Assembly (NCBI RefSeq): GCF_003703975.1
Contig: NZ_QTJY01000004.1
Location: forward strand, 310,001 to 374,000
Source of the DNA: Larkinella soli
GTDB lineage: Bacteria > Bacteroidota > Bacteroidia > Cytophagales > Spirosomataceae
Direction of reading: 5' to 3'
DNA length: 64,000 nucleotides
Shown here: positions 15,835-25,879 of the stretch, piece after piece
Numbering within the stretch: position 1 is the first letter of the stretch
How the letters are laid out: the number at the start of each line of letters is the position of its first letter
The notes under the pieces: generated by a model
Database searches by the model: none
Told to the model about the DNA's origin: nothing
What the model saw: the letters and a program-made list of their open reading frames with translations, nothing else
Program-made: the position numbers and the translations under genes

Positions 15835-18756
15835 CTAATTTTCGGACAAACTGCCGCGGATGTAGTCGGAGGGGGTAGTATCGAACAATTCTTTGAAACA
15901 CTGTCCGAAGTAGGAAGGACTCTCAAAACCAATCATATAGGCGGTTTCCGAAACCGTGTGTCCGGATTTTAACAGGTCGGCGGCCTTGTGCAGACGGTAG
16001 GTACGGATGAATTCGCTGACCGTCATCCCGACCAGAGCGGACAGCTTGCGGTTGAGAGTCCGCGGACTCATCGAAACCATATCGGCCAGGGATTCTACCG
16101 ACAGTTCCGAGTTGTCGAGCTGCGACTCGACCATCTTCTGCAGTTCACCGATGAAAGGATTCTTGGGTGATTCCGCTTTCTGCTGGGAGCGGCTCTCCAG
16201 AAACTGCCGCCGGTAAAAGTCCCGGAGAACTTCCTGATGGTGGAGGAGGTTGGCCACCCGCTGTTGAAGTTCCTGCTGGTCGAACGGTTTGGTCAGGTAG
16301 TCGTTCGCTCCTGTAGACAGGCCTTCCAGCTTGCTTTCCGGGGCGGTCCGGGCAGTCAGATAGATCACGGCAATGTGATTGGTCGCATGGGTTTCCTTAA
16401 TAAGTTTCCCTAATTCAATGCCGTCCATCACCGGCATCGTCACGTCGCTGATGACCAGTTCCGGCAGTTCGCGCCGGCAAATTTCCCAACCCTCTTTTCC
16501 GTTTGCAGCCTTTAGCAGGTTATATTTCCCTTCCAGGCTACAGGCGATCAGCTCGCGGAGGTCCTCGTTGTCCTCCACGATCAGCACCAGCGGCCGATGG
16601 TTATCGAACGGAACCGACGGCCCGGTGGCTTCCGTCCGGACGGAAGCCACCTCGGGCAGATACGTCTGGTGCAGAGGGTAAGGAAGAAAGGACGACGCAT
16701 TCTCACCGGGCGTCCGGACCGGCCACTCGACGGAAATGGTCGTTCCCCGGTCAATTTCGCTTTCGGCCCAAAGCCGTCCCTGCAGCAGATCGGTCAGTTC
16801 TCTGACCAGCGCCAGGCCGATGCCCGTTCCCTCCACGGAGCGGGCACGGGCGTCATTGACCTGATAAAACCGATTGAAGATGGACGAAAGTTTGTCGGCC
16901 GGAATACCGATCCCGCTGTCGGCCACCGTTAGACGCATCGTCAACTGCCCATCCGGACGGGAAGATACCGAACACAGCCCGATTTCGATCCACCCGCCGT
17001 CCGGCGTATATTTCAGGGCATTGGAGATCAGGTTGTAGGCGATCTTTTCAATTTTCTCGTCATCGAACAGCAGTTGCTCCGGGACGGATTCCGTCCGGTA
17101 GACCAGCTCGATGTGTTTACTTTCGGCCGCCAGACGGAAGTGATTGACCAGTTCGCCGATGAAATAGCTCAGGTCACCCTTCGACTCGGTCACTTTCATG
17201 CTGCCGGCTTCGAGCTTCGACAGATCGAGCAGCTGATTGATCAGATGGAGCAGCCGCCGGGCGTTCTGCTGGATGGTATTGAACGTCCTGCGGAGGTAAG
17301 CCGGCTCAACCGGCCCGCCGTTTCCGGTGATCCGGAGAATATGCTCCGCCGGGGAGATAATTAGCGTCAGGGGTGTACGGAACTCATGCGTGAGGTTGGA
17401 GAAGAAGCGGGATTTCATCTCGTCGACCTCCCGGCGTCGCTCGGCTTCCTGCTTTTTGATGGTCATCTCCTCGATGGTCAGGTTGGCGGTTTGCAATTCG
17501 GCCGTGAGGGCTTCCGACTGGGCAAAGGCCCTGGAAAACCGGATGGCCAGAAGCGTAGCCTGACATAACGTAAACAGAAGGATGGCAAAGGAAACCAAAT
17601 GGTAAGTGCGGTGAATTCCCGCACCGACAAACATGTCGTGAAAGCCCGCCATCATCAGGATCAGCAGGCCGGTCAGATACCACCAGGCGCCTTCCACCTT
17701 CAACCGGATCGCGCGGACGGCGATCCAGAGAAAATAGGCAAATTGCAGGGCTACGATTACGTAGCTTGCCGGGTTGAAAGTCGTATAGTTCGCGGAGTCC
17801 AGAAAAACGGCCACCAGCACATTGAACAGGCCGTAGCCGGCGACCAGATTCCGCCCGGTACGGCTCACGATCGTCGGAAAAAGACAACTTAGATAAAGAA
17901 TCAGGCAGATAAAGCCGGCCGAATAGCAGAAATGCAGGGCCGGTATGGTCTGAAGCCAGGTAGAATCCGGGAAAATCAGGTAAAAAAGGCTTTCAAGGTT
18001 CAGGCTTTCCCGGACGCCGGACACTAGGCAAAGAAGCCCGAAAAATAAGGGTGCCCGGTCCTTGCGCCGGAGGCTGAAGAGGATAAAATGGTAGATACCG
18101 ATAATAAACAGACTACCGGCGATCATGGAAGAGTAGAAAATACCTCTTTCCCGGCGCCGGGTGATCACGATGGGATTGCCGATTTCAATCGATTTCCAGA
18201 TACCGCCGTGGGGAAAGTTGTAGTTGGCGACGTGAAAGAGCAGAAAGACGTCCCGGTCCGGTGCAAAGAAGGAAACGACCTTCGCCGTCAGCGCCGTTTT
18301 CGTCGAAGGACCCGGGGCCGGATTTCCCGTCCGGGTCACCGGCCGGCCGTCGATGAACAACGTGTAGGCCATCCGGATATGGGGAAGGCGCAGGGCCCAT
18401 ACTTTCCCCGGCTCGGGCAGTCGTATTCGCAGGCCGTAGGTGCAGTGCCCGACATTACGCGGAAACAGCAGGGATGAACCGGCGTACCTTTTCCATGAAC
18501 CCGGCACGGAAGTCCATTGCCTGCTCCGGACAACGGCGGCCGAATCAACAAAACCGTTCCACTGAAAAAACCATTCCCCATCCAAAGCAACCGGTTCGGC
18601 AGAGGAGTAAGCGTAAGCAGAGAGATCGATAACGCCCTGATGAGCCCGGAAGTCAGCGCTGTTCTGACTGAAACTCTCATATGTTTGGGCAAGTAAATAT
18701 AAAACCAAAATAGAATAGCGAATACTATAAAGCGCAGCGGTATAAACTCTCATCAT
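15835..18756 (-). CDS. Hybrid two-component sensor/regulator (7TMR-DISM kinase + REC + AraC HTH)
   Basis: One 973-residue polypeptide that carries a whole two-component system (start at the MM pair at 18756; a start at 18819 would add 21 residues). Order of parts: signal-like helix (about 10-25); extracytoplasmic 7TMR-DISM sugar-binding-like domain (30-195, with GEWFFQW and VPGSWKRY); seven membrane helices (205-410); coiled coil (411-445); HisKA with phospho-His457 in THEFRTP; ATPase with Asn579, DSGIGIP (613-619) and GTGIGLA (643-649); receiver with phospho-Asp771 and Lys823; AraC-type DNA-binding domain (872-969). It should sense an outside signal and regulate genes directly; no target operon is adjacent, so its signal is unknown. 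Confidence 0.92.
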   Translation of the reverse strand: MMRVYTAALYSIRYSILVLYLLAQTYESFSQNSADFRAHQGVIDLSAYAYSSAEPVALDGEWFFQWNGFVDSAAVVRSRQWTSVPGSWKRYAGSSLLFPRNVGHCTYGLRIRLPEPGKVWALRLPHIRMAYTLFIDGRPVTRTGNPAPGPSTKTALTAKVVSFFAPDRDVFLLFHVANYNFPHGGIWKSIEIGNPIVITRRRERGIFYSSMIAGSLFIIGIYHFILFSLRRKDRAPLFFGLLCLVSGVRESLNLESLFYLIFPDSTWLQTIPALHFCYSAGFICLILYLSCLFPTIVSRTGRNLVAGYGLFNVLVAVFLDSANYTTFNPASYVIVALQFAYFLWIAVRAIRLKVEGAWWYLTGLLILMMAGFHDMFVGAGIHRTYHLVSFAILLFTLCQATLLAIRFSRAFAQSEALTAELQTANLTIEEMTIKKQEAERRREVDEMKSRFFSNLTHEFRTPLTLIISPAEHILRITGNGGPVEPAYLRRTFNTIQQNARRLLHLINQLLDLSKLEAGSMKVTESKGDLSYFIGELVNHFRLAAESKHIELVYRTESVPEQLLFDDEKIEKIAYNLISNALKYTPDGGWIEIGLCSVSSRPDGQLTMRLTVADSGIGIPADKLSSIFNRFYQVNDARARSVEGTGIGLALVRELTDLLQGRLWAESEIDRGTTISVEWPVRTPGENASSFLPYPLHQTYLPEVASVRTEATGPSVPFDNHRPLVLIVEDNEDLRELIACSLEGKYNLLKAANGKEGWEICRRELPELVISDVTMPVMDGIELGKLIKETHATNHIAVIYLTARTAPESKLEGLSTGANDYLTKPFDQQELQQRVANLLHHQEVLRDFYRRQFLESRSQQKAESPKNPFIGELQKMVESQLDNSELSVESLADMVSMSPRTLNRKLSALVGMTVSEFIRTYRLHKAADLLKSGHTVSETAYMIGFESPSYFGQCFKELFDTTPSDYIRGSLSEN

Positions 18757-18961
18757 CGTGAAATGAACAGGGTTTGGATGGGTTTTCTTTAAGAATCGAG
18801 AAGAAACGTTGAGCAGCAAAGAGGCCCGATGGAAATGCCGGCCGACGGCATTTTAAAGATACCGTTCCGTACAAGACGGAAAATTTTACTTACTTTGTAC
18901 GGCAAAAATCAGGCGCTGTCACCAAAATTTTCGGTAACTGTTTTTGCTGGAAAGTATATAA

Positions 18962-20308
<1,347 letters not shown>

Positions 20309-20313
20309 CTTTC

Positions 20314-20355
20314 AGGCCGGAACGCTGCTTCGCGAAGCAGCGTTCCGGCCTTTTT
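20314..20355 (+). terminator. Terminator after eno, 38-base perfect palindrome
   Basis: Bases 20314-20351 are perfectly self-complementary (aggccggaacgctgcttcg and its complement) and end in a T-run. The structure begins six bases after the eno stop codon. It is a strong intrinsic terminator, and its symmetry means it could act in both directions. Confidence 0.9.
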
Positions 20356-20369
20356 ACCTTAAGAAAACC

Positions 20370-20684
20370 ATGTTGAACAAGTTCATCCGACTCGCAAAGA
20401 ATTTTTATGTGGCCACGGGCGTAGGGTTGCTGGTCTGGATGCTGTTTTTCGATACCAACGACATCATCTCCCAGGTCCGCAACTGGTGGAAACTCCAGGA
20501 CCTGGAAACCCAGCGGATCTATTACCGCGAAGAAATTCAGAAAGTGGAGGCTCAGCAGAAGGAAATCCTGGGAAGCCCGCGCCTGCAGGAAAAATACGCC
20601 CGCGAAAACTACCTCATGCGCAAACCGACCGAGGACGTTTACGTGCTGGTGAATGAAAAAAACGAACCGATAGAAAAAGAATAA
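20370..20684 (+). CDS. Septum formation initiator family protein (DivIC/FtsB-like)
   Basis: A 104-residue bitopic membrane protein with a short cytoplasmic N-terminus, one membrane helix near residues 12-28 (FYVATGVGLLVWMLFF) and a coiled coil from about 36 to 70, then the conserved ARENYLMRKPTEDVYVLV segment of the DivIC/FtsB family. These proteins join the divisome with FtsL and FtsQ and help activate septal wall synthesis. Its place directly after eno matches the common eno-divIC linkage in many bacteria. The family and topology are clear; the exact role in division is inferred. Confidence 0.9.
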   Translation: MLNKFIRLAKNFYVATGVGLLVWMLFFDTNDIISQVRNWWKLQDLETQRIYYREEIQKVEAQQKEILGSPRLQEKYARENYLMRKPTEDVYVLVNEKNEPIEKE

Positions 20685-20710
20685 GCCGTTCCGGCCGGTG
20701 CAGGGATAGT

Positions 20711-21244
20711 ATGATCAGTGTTCTGTTTGTCTGTTTGGGAAACATCTGCCGGTCACCCCTGGCGGAAGGGGTCTTTCGGCAACTGGTGAAAGACCAGGGC
20801 CTGGAGCAGCTGATCAGCTGCGACTCCGCCGGCACGTCCTCCTACCACCTCGGTGAACTGCCCGACCGACGAACCCGCGAGAATGCCCTTGAACACGGTC
20901 TGAAACTGACCCACCGCGGCCGCAAACTGTCCGGTGAAGACCTGTCGCAGTTCGATTACCTCGTGGCGATGGACGAAGCCAACTACGACGCCATCCAGTA
21001 TTTCAGCCACCGGAGCATCGGCCTTTACAGCGAAGAAAATACCTTTCTGCTCCGCGAATTCGATCCCGACCCGCAGGACCCCGGCCAGGGCGGACTGAGC
21101 GTGCCGGACCCCTATTACGAAGACGCCGAATTCTTCGAGCAGGTCTATCAGATTATCTACCGCTGCTGCCGTAACTTCCTTCAGTATCTGGTTGAACAGC
21201 ATCGGCTTCAGCCCCAGCCTGAAGGGCGGATCAGTCAAAATTGA
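20711..21244 (+). CDS. Low-molecular-weight protein-tyrosine phosphatase
   Basis: The 177-residue product starts MISVLFVCLGNICRSPLAEG, with the P-loop C-x5-R-S formed by Cys8, Arg14 and Ser15. The general-acid loop is VPDPYYE with Asp133. These are all the catalytic residues of the family, which removes phosphate from tyrosine in proteins, often those controlling exopolysaccharide export, or from free arginine-phosphate in some species. The C-terminus has about 20 extra residues. It lies 26 bases after the DivIC-like gene, so the two are probably co-transcribed. The substrate is unknown. Confidence 0.93.
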   Translation: MISVLFVCLGNICRSPLAEGVFRQLVKDQGLEQLISCDSAGTSSYHLGELPDRRTRENALEHGLKLTHRGRKLSGEDLSQFDYLVAMDEANYDAIQYFSHRSIGLYSEENTFLLREFDPDPQDPGQGGLSVPDPYYEDAEFFEQVYQIIYRCCRNFLQYLVEQHRLQPQPEGRISQN

Positions 21245-21440
21245 TCAATTATTTCCTTTAATTATACCGGCTTCCGAAACGCTTGTTACCGGTTTTAGCT
21301 ATTTAAAGTAATTATTTCCCTCTTCTCGTATTTTCTTGCCGACCTTCCATTATTTTGGACTGCTTATTGCCTGTCCGATTAAGCGCATCATGCAGTAACA
21401 TCAGCCTGCTTCAGATCCCTTTACATACCTTGTTCAAGTC

Positions 21441-22388
21441 ATGAAAATTAAGAAAGCGGTGATTACTGCGGCCGCCCGCGGTGAACGCCTGTATCCGGTA
21501 GCCGATACCATCCAGAAGGCCATGCTCCCGGTGATCGACACCGACGGTTTGCACAAACCGGCCATTCAGATCATTGCCGAAGAAGCGTTTTCGAGCGGTA
21601 TCGAAGAGCTTGGCGTGGTCTGCGCTCCCGGCGACGGAGACCGCTATATCCGGGCGTTTACGTCCCTGCGTGATAATCTGGTCAGTTCGTTCAAGGGCGT
21701 GGACTGGGCAAAGAAGGAAGCCGAAAAGATCGATCATCTACTGAGCCGGGTGCATTTTGCGGAGCAGCGCGAGCCGCTCGGCTACGGGCACGCCATCTAT
21801 TGCGCCCGGGAGTTCGTCAATAACGAACCGTTCCTGCTCCTGCTGGGAGATTATCTGTACGTCTCCAATGTCGCTCAGAAACGCTGCGCGGCCCAGCTGC
21901 TCGAACTGGCCAACCAGGAAAACTGCTCGGTTTCGGCCGTTAATCCGACCATCGAGCACCAGATCAGCCGCTACGGAACCCTCACCGGTAAGCAGGTCGC
22001 CAATCGGAACGGCGTCTATCAGATTGAAAAAATCATCGAAAAACCGTCGCTCAGCGTGGCTGAACTGGAGCTGCAGACGCCGGGGTTGCGCGTCGGCTAT
22101 TACCTCTGCTTCTTCGGGATGCACGTGTTCACCCCCGCCATTTTCGATATTCTTCAGAAATACATCGCGCAGGGCGGCACGAACATCATGCTGACGCCGG
22201 CCCTGCAGCAGCTGGCCGAAGCCGAAACCTACCTGGCTCTGGAAGTGAAAGGAAACCGCTATGACCTCAGCCGGCGGCATGGGCTGCTCCGTGCCCAGAT
22301 TGCGCTCGGGCTGGCCGGTGAAGCGAACAGCGAAACCCTGACGACTATTGTGGAACTTCTGGCCGAAGCGAACAGCCGAACCGTCTGA
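21441..22388 (+). CDS. Nucleotidyltransferase, UTP-glucose-1-phosphate uridylyltransferase (GalU) type
   Basis: A 315-residue protein of the Rossmann-like sugar nucleotidyltransferase fold. The N-terminal motif reads ITAAARGERLYPVADTIQKA followed by MLPVID, aligning with the GxGTR(x)LP...K.MLPV motif of GalU but with Ala-Ala-Arg in place of the glycines. A metal-site segment LLLLGDYLY and a C-terminal NRYDLSRRHGLLRAQIALGL fit GalU enzymes, which make UDP-glucose. The changed glycine loop may alter substrate or activity. The next gene, a kinase/pyrophosphorylase fusion, starts three bases later, so the two are one translational unit and probably one pathway. Confidence 0.82.
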   Translation: MKIKKAVITAAARGERLYPVADTIQKAMLPVIDTDGLHKPAIQIIAEEAFSSGIEELGVVCAPGDGDRYIRAFTSLRDNLVSSFKGVDWAKKEAEKIDHLLSRVHFAEQREPLGYGHAIYCAREFVNNEPFLLLLGDYLYVSNVAQKRCAAQLLELANQENCSVSAVNPTIEHQISRYGTLTGKQVANRNGVYQIEKIIEKPSLSVAELELQTPGLRVGYYLCFFGMHVFTPAIFDILQKYIAQGGTNIMLTPALQQLAEAETYLALEVKGNRYDLSRRHGLLRAQIALGLAGEANSETLTTIVELLAEANSRTV

Positions 22389-22391
22389 CCC

Positions 22392-25300
22392 ATGAATGTT
22401 TTTATCGAGACCATTACCTCGGCTGAACCGGAAAAACGGGATCGGTCTTTTTACGATATAAGCCGGAAACTCTCTGCAAAGGAGTTGCTCGGTGCCCTGC
22501 GTGAACTGGATGACTTCCGAAAGTCGACGCCGAACCTGTACGACAAAGTCCGGGCCATTCTCTTTCTGTATGCCGGGTTTCGGTTTTTCCTGATGGAAGC
22601 GAAAGAAACCCCGCCCATCGGAAAAATACCCTATTCCGGCTTTGAGGATCTCCTTTCCCGCCGTTTCGAACACGCCATTTCGACCTTTCTTCACGAGCTG
22701 GACCAACAGGGCCCCCATGCGGCCCTCTTCAGCGCCCTGGCCGACAGCTACCACCACCTCTCGTTCCAGATCCTAGCCGATCAGGTCCGGAAGAGCGTTC
22801 GTTCCAGCAGGGGCAATCAGTGGATGTTCCGGGTCGGTCATCGCGAAGAACATCCCATCCGAATCCACCCCCGGCTCCTGAAACGACCGGCCGATTCGCT
22901 TTTCTATCCGATCCTGCACGAGCAGACCTCCGTCCGGATGGACCTGACCCACAGCGGCTGGTCGGATATTTTCTTTCTGGGCATGGACTACCCGGAAGGC
23001 GCGCGGGTGATCAACATCTCCATCGACCTGGGCGTGTTCGGCCGCGACAGGGACATCCGGCCCCCCCTGAACTGCTACGTGCGGGTCATTCCCGACCCGG
23101 TGCTGCGCCTGACGAGCATCGACCTCAACACCACCAAGGACATTCACGACCTGGCCGACCTGTTCAACTTCGGGAACGATTACCTGAGTCTGGTTAAAGC
23201 CGGCGTCATTGCTTCCGGCCTGATTCCCCCCTCGTTTGAAGGGACCAACCAGTCGCTGCCCGATATCCTGTCCCGCATCGTGGCGCCGGGTATGGGCATC
23301 GAACTGGTCACGAAAGTGAACGACATTCCGAAGGGGTCCCGCTTTGCCGTTTCGACCAACCTGCTCGGCTCCATCATCAGCCTGCTCATGCGGGCCACCG
23401 GCCAGACCCGAACGCTGGAAGGCGGTCTGGAGGAAAGCGAACGCCGGCTGGTGGCGTCGCGGGCCATCCTGGGCGAGTGGATCGGCGGCTCGGGCGGGGG
23501 CTGGCAGGACTCCGGTGGAGTCTGGCCCGGTATCAAAGCCATTCAGGGTACGTTCTCGCAGGAAGGCGACCCGGAGTTCGGTATCAGCCGCGGCACGCTG
23601 CTGCCGCGTCACCGCGTGCTGCAGGGAGAGGAAATCCATCCCGACGTCGACGAAAAGATCATGAACTCCCTGGTGCTGATGCACGGCGGGATGGCTTCCA
23701 ACGTCGGCCCCATCCTGGAGATGGTGACGGAGAAGTACCTGCTCCGCGGGGAGAAGGAATGGGACGGCCGCCGGCAGACCAATCAGATTTTCAACAACAT
23801 CCTGGAGGCCATTCGGGAAGGCGATATCAAAAAGCTGGGGGCCAATACCGCCCGAAACTGGGAATCTCCCATCAAAACCATTATTCCCTGGGCGTCGACC
23901 CATTTCACCGAGCAGATCATCGCCAAAGCCAAAAAGGCCTTCGGTCCGAATTATTACGGCTTTCTGATGCTCGGCGGGATGTCGGGCGGGGGCATGGGCA
24001 TGTTTGTCAACCCCGACGGCTACGAGAGCCATAAGATGAAGGTGCTGGAGATCCTGCGGGAAACCAAGGAAGAACTCTCGGCCGCGCTGCCGTTTGCCAT
24101 GGAGCCGGTGGTCTACAACTGGAGCATCAACCGGAAAGGAACCTGGGCCACCCTGCGCGAAGGCGCGGAGGCCCTGATGCCGGAGCAGTATTACGGCATT
24201 CATGTGTCGGAACTGGTGCGCCGGGACCCGGCTTCGATTTCCTACATCCGCCGGGCCGAAATCGACTTCTTTACGACCTACTGCGAACAGAACAACCTGG
24301 CCTACCCGCTGCTGCGGACCATCGTCAGCAACCTGTTCAAGGTATCGGACCCGGGCGCGCAGAGCAACCGCTCCGCCGAGGACGAGAAAGCCGACCGGAT
24401 CAAGAAAGAGAACGGTTTCGATTATATCCAGCACGAAGAAATCCGGGAAGACCTCCAGAAAGGCCGGATCGGTCTGGCCCGAAACCGCCTGTCGGTCGAT
24501 ACGACGATCGAGGACGTACAGCCCGAGGACCTCGCCCGCCTGGAAGAACTCGCCGGCTCGGTCAAAACCGGTGAAGAGGCCATCCGGGGCGGCAAAGTGG
24601 CCGTGCTGAGCCTGGCCGCCGGGGTAGGCAGCCGCTGGACCAAGGGGGCCGGGGTGATCAAGGCGCTGAATCCGTTCGTGGAAATCGACGGCGTACACCG
24701 CAGCTTTCTGGAGATTCACCTGGCCAAGACCCGGCGGGTTTCGGAACAGTATGGCAGCCCGATTCCGCACCTCGTCGCGACGAGCTACCTGACCCACAAA
24801 CCGATCCGGCAGGCGCTGGAAAAAACGAAAAACTTCGGTTTTGCCGGGCCGACCTACCTGTCGCCGGGCCGCTCCATCGGGCAGCGGTTCGTACCGATGG
24901 AGCGCGACCTTCGCTTCATGTGGGAGGAAATGCCGCAGGAAACACTCGACGAAAACAAGCAGAAGGTCCGGGATGCCGTCCGGCAGACGCTGATCGGCTG
25001 GGCCAAGTCGAAAGGCGAGGGGTCCGATTACGTCGATAACATTGCTTCCCAGCGGTTTTCGCCCCTCGGCCACTGGTATGAGGTGTCGAACCTGCTGCGC
25101 AACGGGACGCTGGCCCGGCTGCTGGCCGAACGCCCCCAGGTCGAGACGATCATGCTGCACAACATCGATACGCTGGGTGCCGACGTGGACCCCGCCGTGC
25201 TGGGCTATCACCTGGCGTCGGGCCATATGCTTACCTTCGAGGTGGTTCCCCGCCGGATCGAAGACCGGGGGGGTGGGCTGGCCCGCGTCAACGGCCATGT

Positions 25301-25727
25301 CCGGCTGCTGGAAGGGCTGGCGCAGCCCCGGGAGGAGGACGAGCTGAACCTGAGCTATTACAACACCATGACCACCTGGATTCAGGTGGATCCGCTGCTG
25401 GCCCTGTTCGGGCTGACCCGGCAGGACCTTCAGGACGGCGACGATGCCCTGCTGGCGAAAGCCGTCCGGAGCGTGGCCCACCGCATCCCGACCTACGTGA
25501 CGCTGAAAGACGTCAAATACCGATGGGGACACGGTCAGGAGGATATTTACCCGGTGGCTCAGATCGAAAAGCTCTGGAGCGATATGTCGGCGCTGTCCGA
25601 CGTTTCGTGCGGCTACGTGGCCGTGCCCCGAACCCGCGGGCAGCAGATGAAGGACCCGGCCCAGCTCGATGCCTGGGTGACCGACGGCAGTCGGGATCAT
25701 GTCACTTCCCTGTGCCGGTTCGACTGA
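22392..25727 (+). CDS. Fused GHMP sugar kinase-like and UDP-sugar pyrophosphorylase-like protein
   Basis: A 1,111-residue protein with two enzymatic halves. Residues about 185-690 resemble fucokinase/heptokinase GHMP enzymes: HSGWSDIFFLGMDYPEGARV (near 195), PKGSRFAVSTN (from 313), GGSGGGWQDSGGVWPGIKAI (around 365) and the GGMSGGGMGMFV loop (near 527). Residues about 735-1111 match the UGP/UAP pyrophosphorylase family: LSLAAGVGSRW (739) with a following Lys-Ala, GHWYEVSNLL, HNIDTLGADVD (about 922), a GGGLARVNG segment and YNTMTTW (989). The order kinase then pyrophosphorylase is opposite to bacterial FKP. Residues 1-180 are helical and unassigned. The kinase phosphate loop is degenerate. A salvage enzyme that makes a UDP- or GDP-sugar is inferred; the sugar is unknown. 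Confidence 0.8.
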   Translation: MNVFIETITSAEPEKRDRSFYDISRKLSAKELLGALRELDDFRKSTPNLYDKVRAILFLYAGFRFFLMEAKETPPIGKIPYSGFEDLLSRRFEHAISTFLHELDQQGPHAALFSALADSYHHLSFQILADQVRKSVRSSRGNQWMFRVGHREEHPIRIHPRLLKRPADSLFYPILHEQTSVRMDLTHSGWSDIFFLGMDYPEGARVINISIDLGVFGRDRDIRPPLNCYVRVIPDPVLRLTSIDLNTTKDIHDLADLFNFGNDYLSLVKAGVIASGLIPPSFEGTNQSLPDILSRIVAPGMGIELVTKVNDIPKGSRFAVSTNLLGSIISLLMRATGQTRTLEGGLEESERRLVASRAILGEWIGGSGGGWQDSGGVWPGIKAIQGTFSQEGDPEFGISRGTLLPRHRVLQGEEIHPDVDEKIMNSLVLMHGGMASNVGPILEMVTEKYLLRGEKEWDGRRQTNQIFNNILEAIREGDIKKLGANTARNWESPIKTIIPWASTHFTEQIIAKAKKAFGPNYYGFLMLGGMSGGGMGMFVNPDGYESHKMKVLEILRETKEELSAALPFAMEPVVYNWSINRKGTWATLREGAEALMPEQYYGIHVSELVRRDPASISYIRRAEIDFFTTYCEQNNLAYPLLRTIVSNLFKVSDPGAQSNRSAEDEKADRIKKENGFDYIQHEEIREDLQKGRIGLARNRLSVDTTIEDVQPEDLARLEELAGSVKTGEEAIRGGKVAVLSLAAGVGSRWTKGAGVIKALNPFVEIDGVHRSFLEIHLAKTRRVSEQYGSPIPHLVATSYLTHKPIRQALEKTKNFGFAGPTYLSPGRSIGQRFVPMERDLRFMWEEMPQETLDENKQKVRDAVRQTLIGWAKSKGEGSDYVDNIASQRFSPLGHWYEVSNLLRNGTLARLLAERPQVETIMLHNIDTLGADVDPAVLGYHLASGHMLTFEVVPRRIEDRGGGLARVNGHVRLLEGLAQPREEDELNLSYYNTMTTWIQVDPLLALFGLTRQDLQDGDDALLAKAVRSVAHRIPTYVTLKDVKYRWGHGQEDIYPVAQIEKLWSDMSALSDVSCGYVAVPRTRGQQMKDPAQLDAWVTDGSRDHVTSLCRFD

Positions 25728-25818
25728 TGGAGCGTCCCAGACCGGTTTTCCGGCGCTGATGCGCGTATTTAATCGGAATATAATATCCGGGAGGGAGGCA
25801 AACTTTCCGCGACTGGTC

Positions 25819-25826
25819 TATCTTTG
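25819..25826 (+). promoter_or_regulatory. Candidate promoter -7 box upstream of gpmI (distal)
   Basis: TATCTTTG fits TAnnTTTG exactly, 53 bases before the gpmI ATG. No good TTTG sits at the -33 distance. It is listed as an alternative to the box closer to the gene. Confidence 0.35.
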
Positions 25827-25845
25827 CGGCTGATTCGATCAAGGG

Positions 25846-25875
25846 TTTGATCGCTAACCTGTTGTGGTAGTTTTG
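25846..25875 (+). promoter_or_regulatory. Candidate promoter upstream of gpmI (proximal)
   Basis: TTTG at 25846-25849 is followed after 18 bases by TAGTTTTG (25868-25875), a full match to the Bacteroidota TTTG/TAnnTTTG pattern. The box ends only four bases before the gpmI ATG, so use of this promoter would give an almost leaderless mRNA. Confidence 0.45.
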
Positions 25876-25879
25876 CATT

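Noticed and set aside
18833-18853. AAATGCCG/CGGCATTT hairpin between the hybrid kinase and eno promoters
   Set aside because: It has a short T-run, but no gene ends there, so a terminator role has no support; noted only as a palindrome.
22773-25700. A 975-codon open frame on the minus strand opposite the kinase/pyrophosphorylase gene
   Set aside because: It is antisense to a gene with clear enzyme motifs and has no recognisable domain; GC-rich third positions remove stop codons from the opposite strand.
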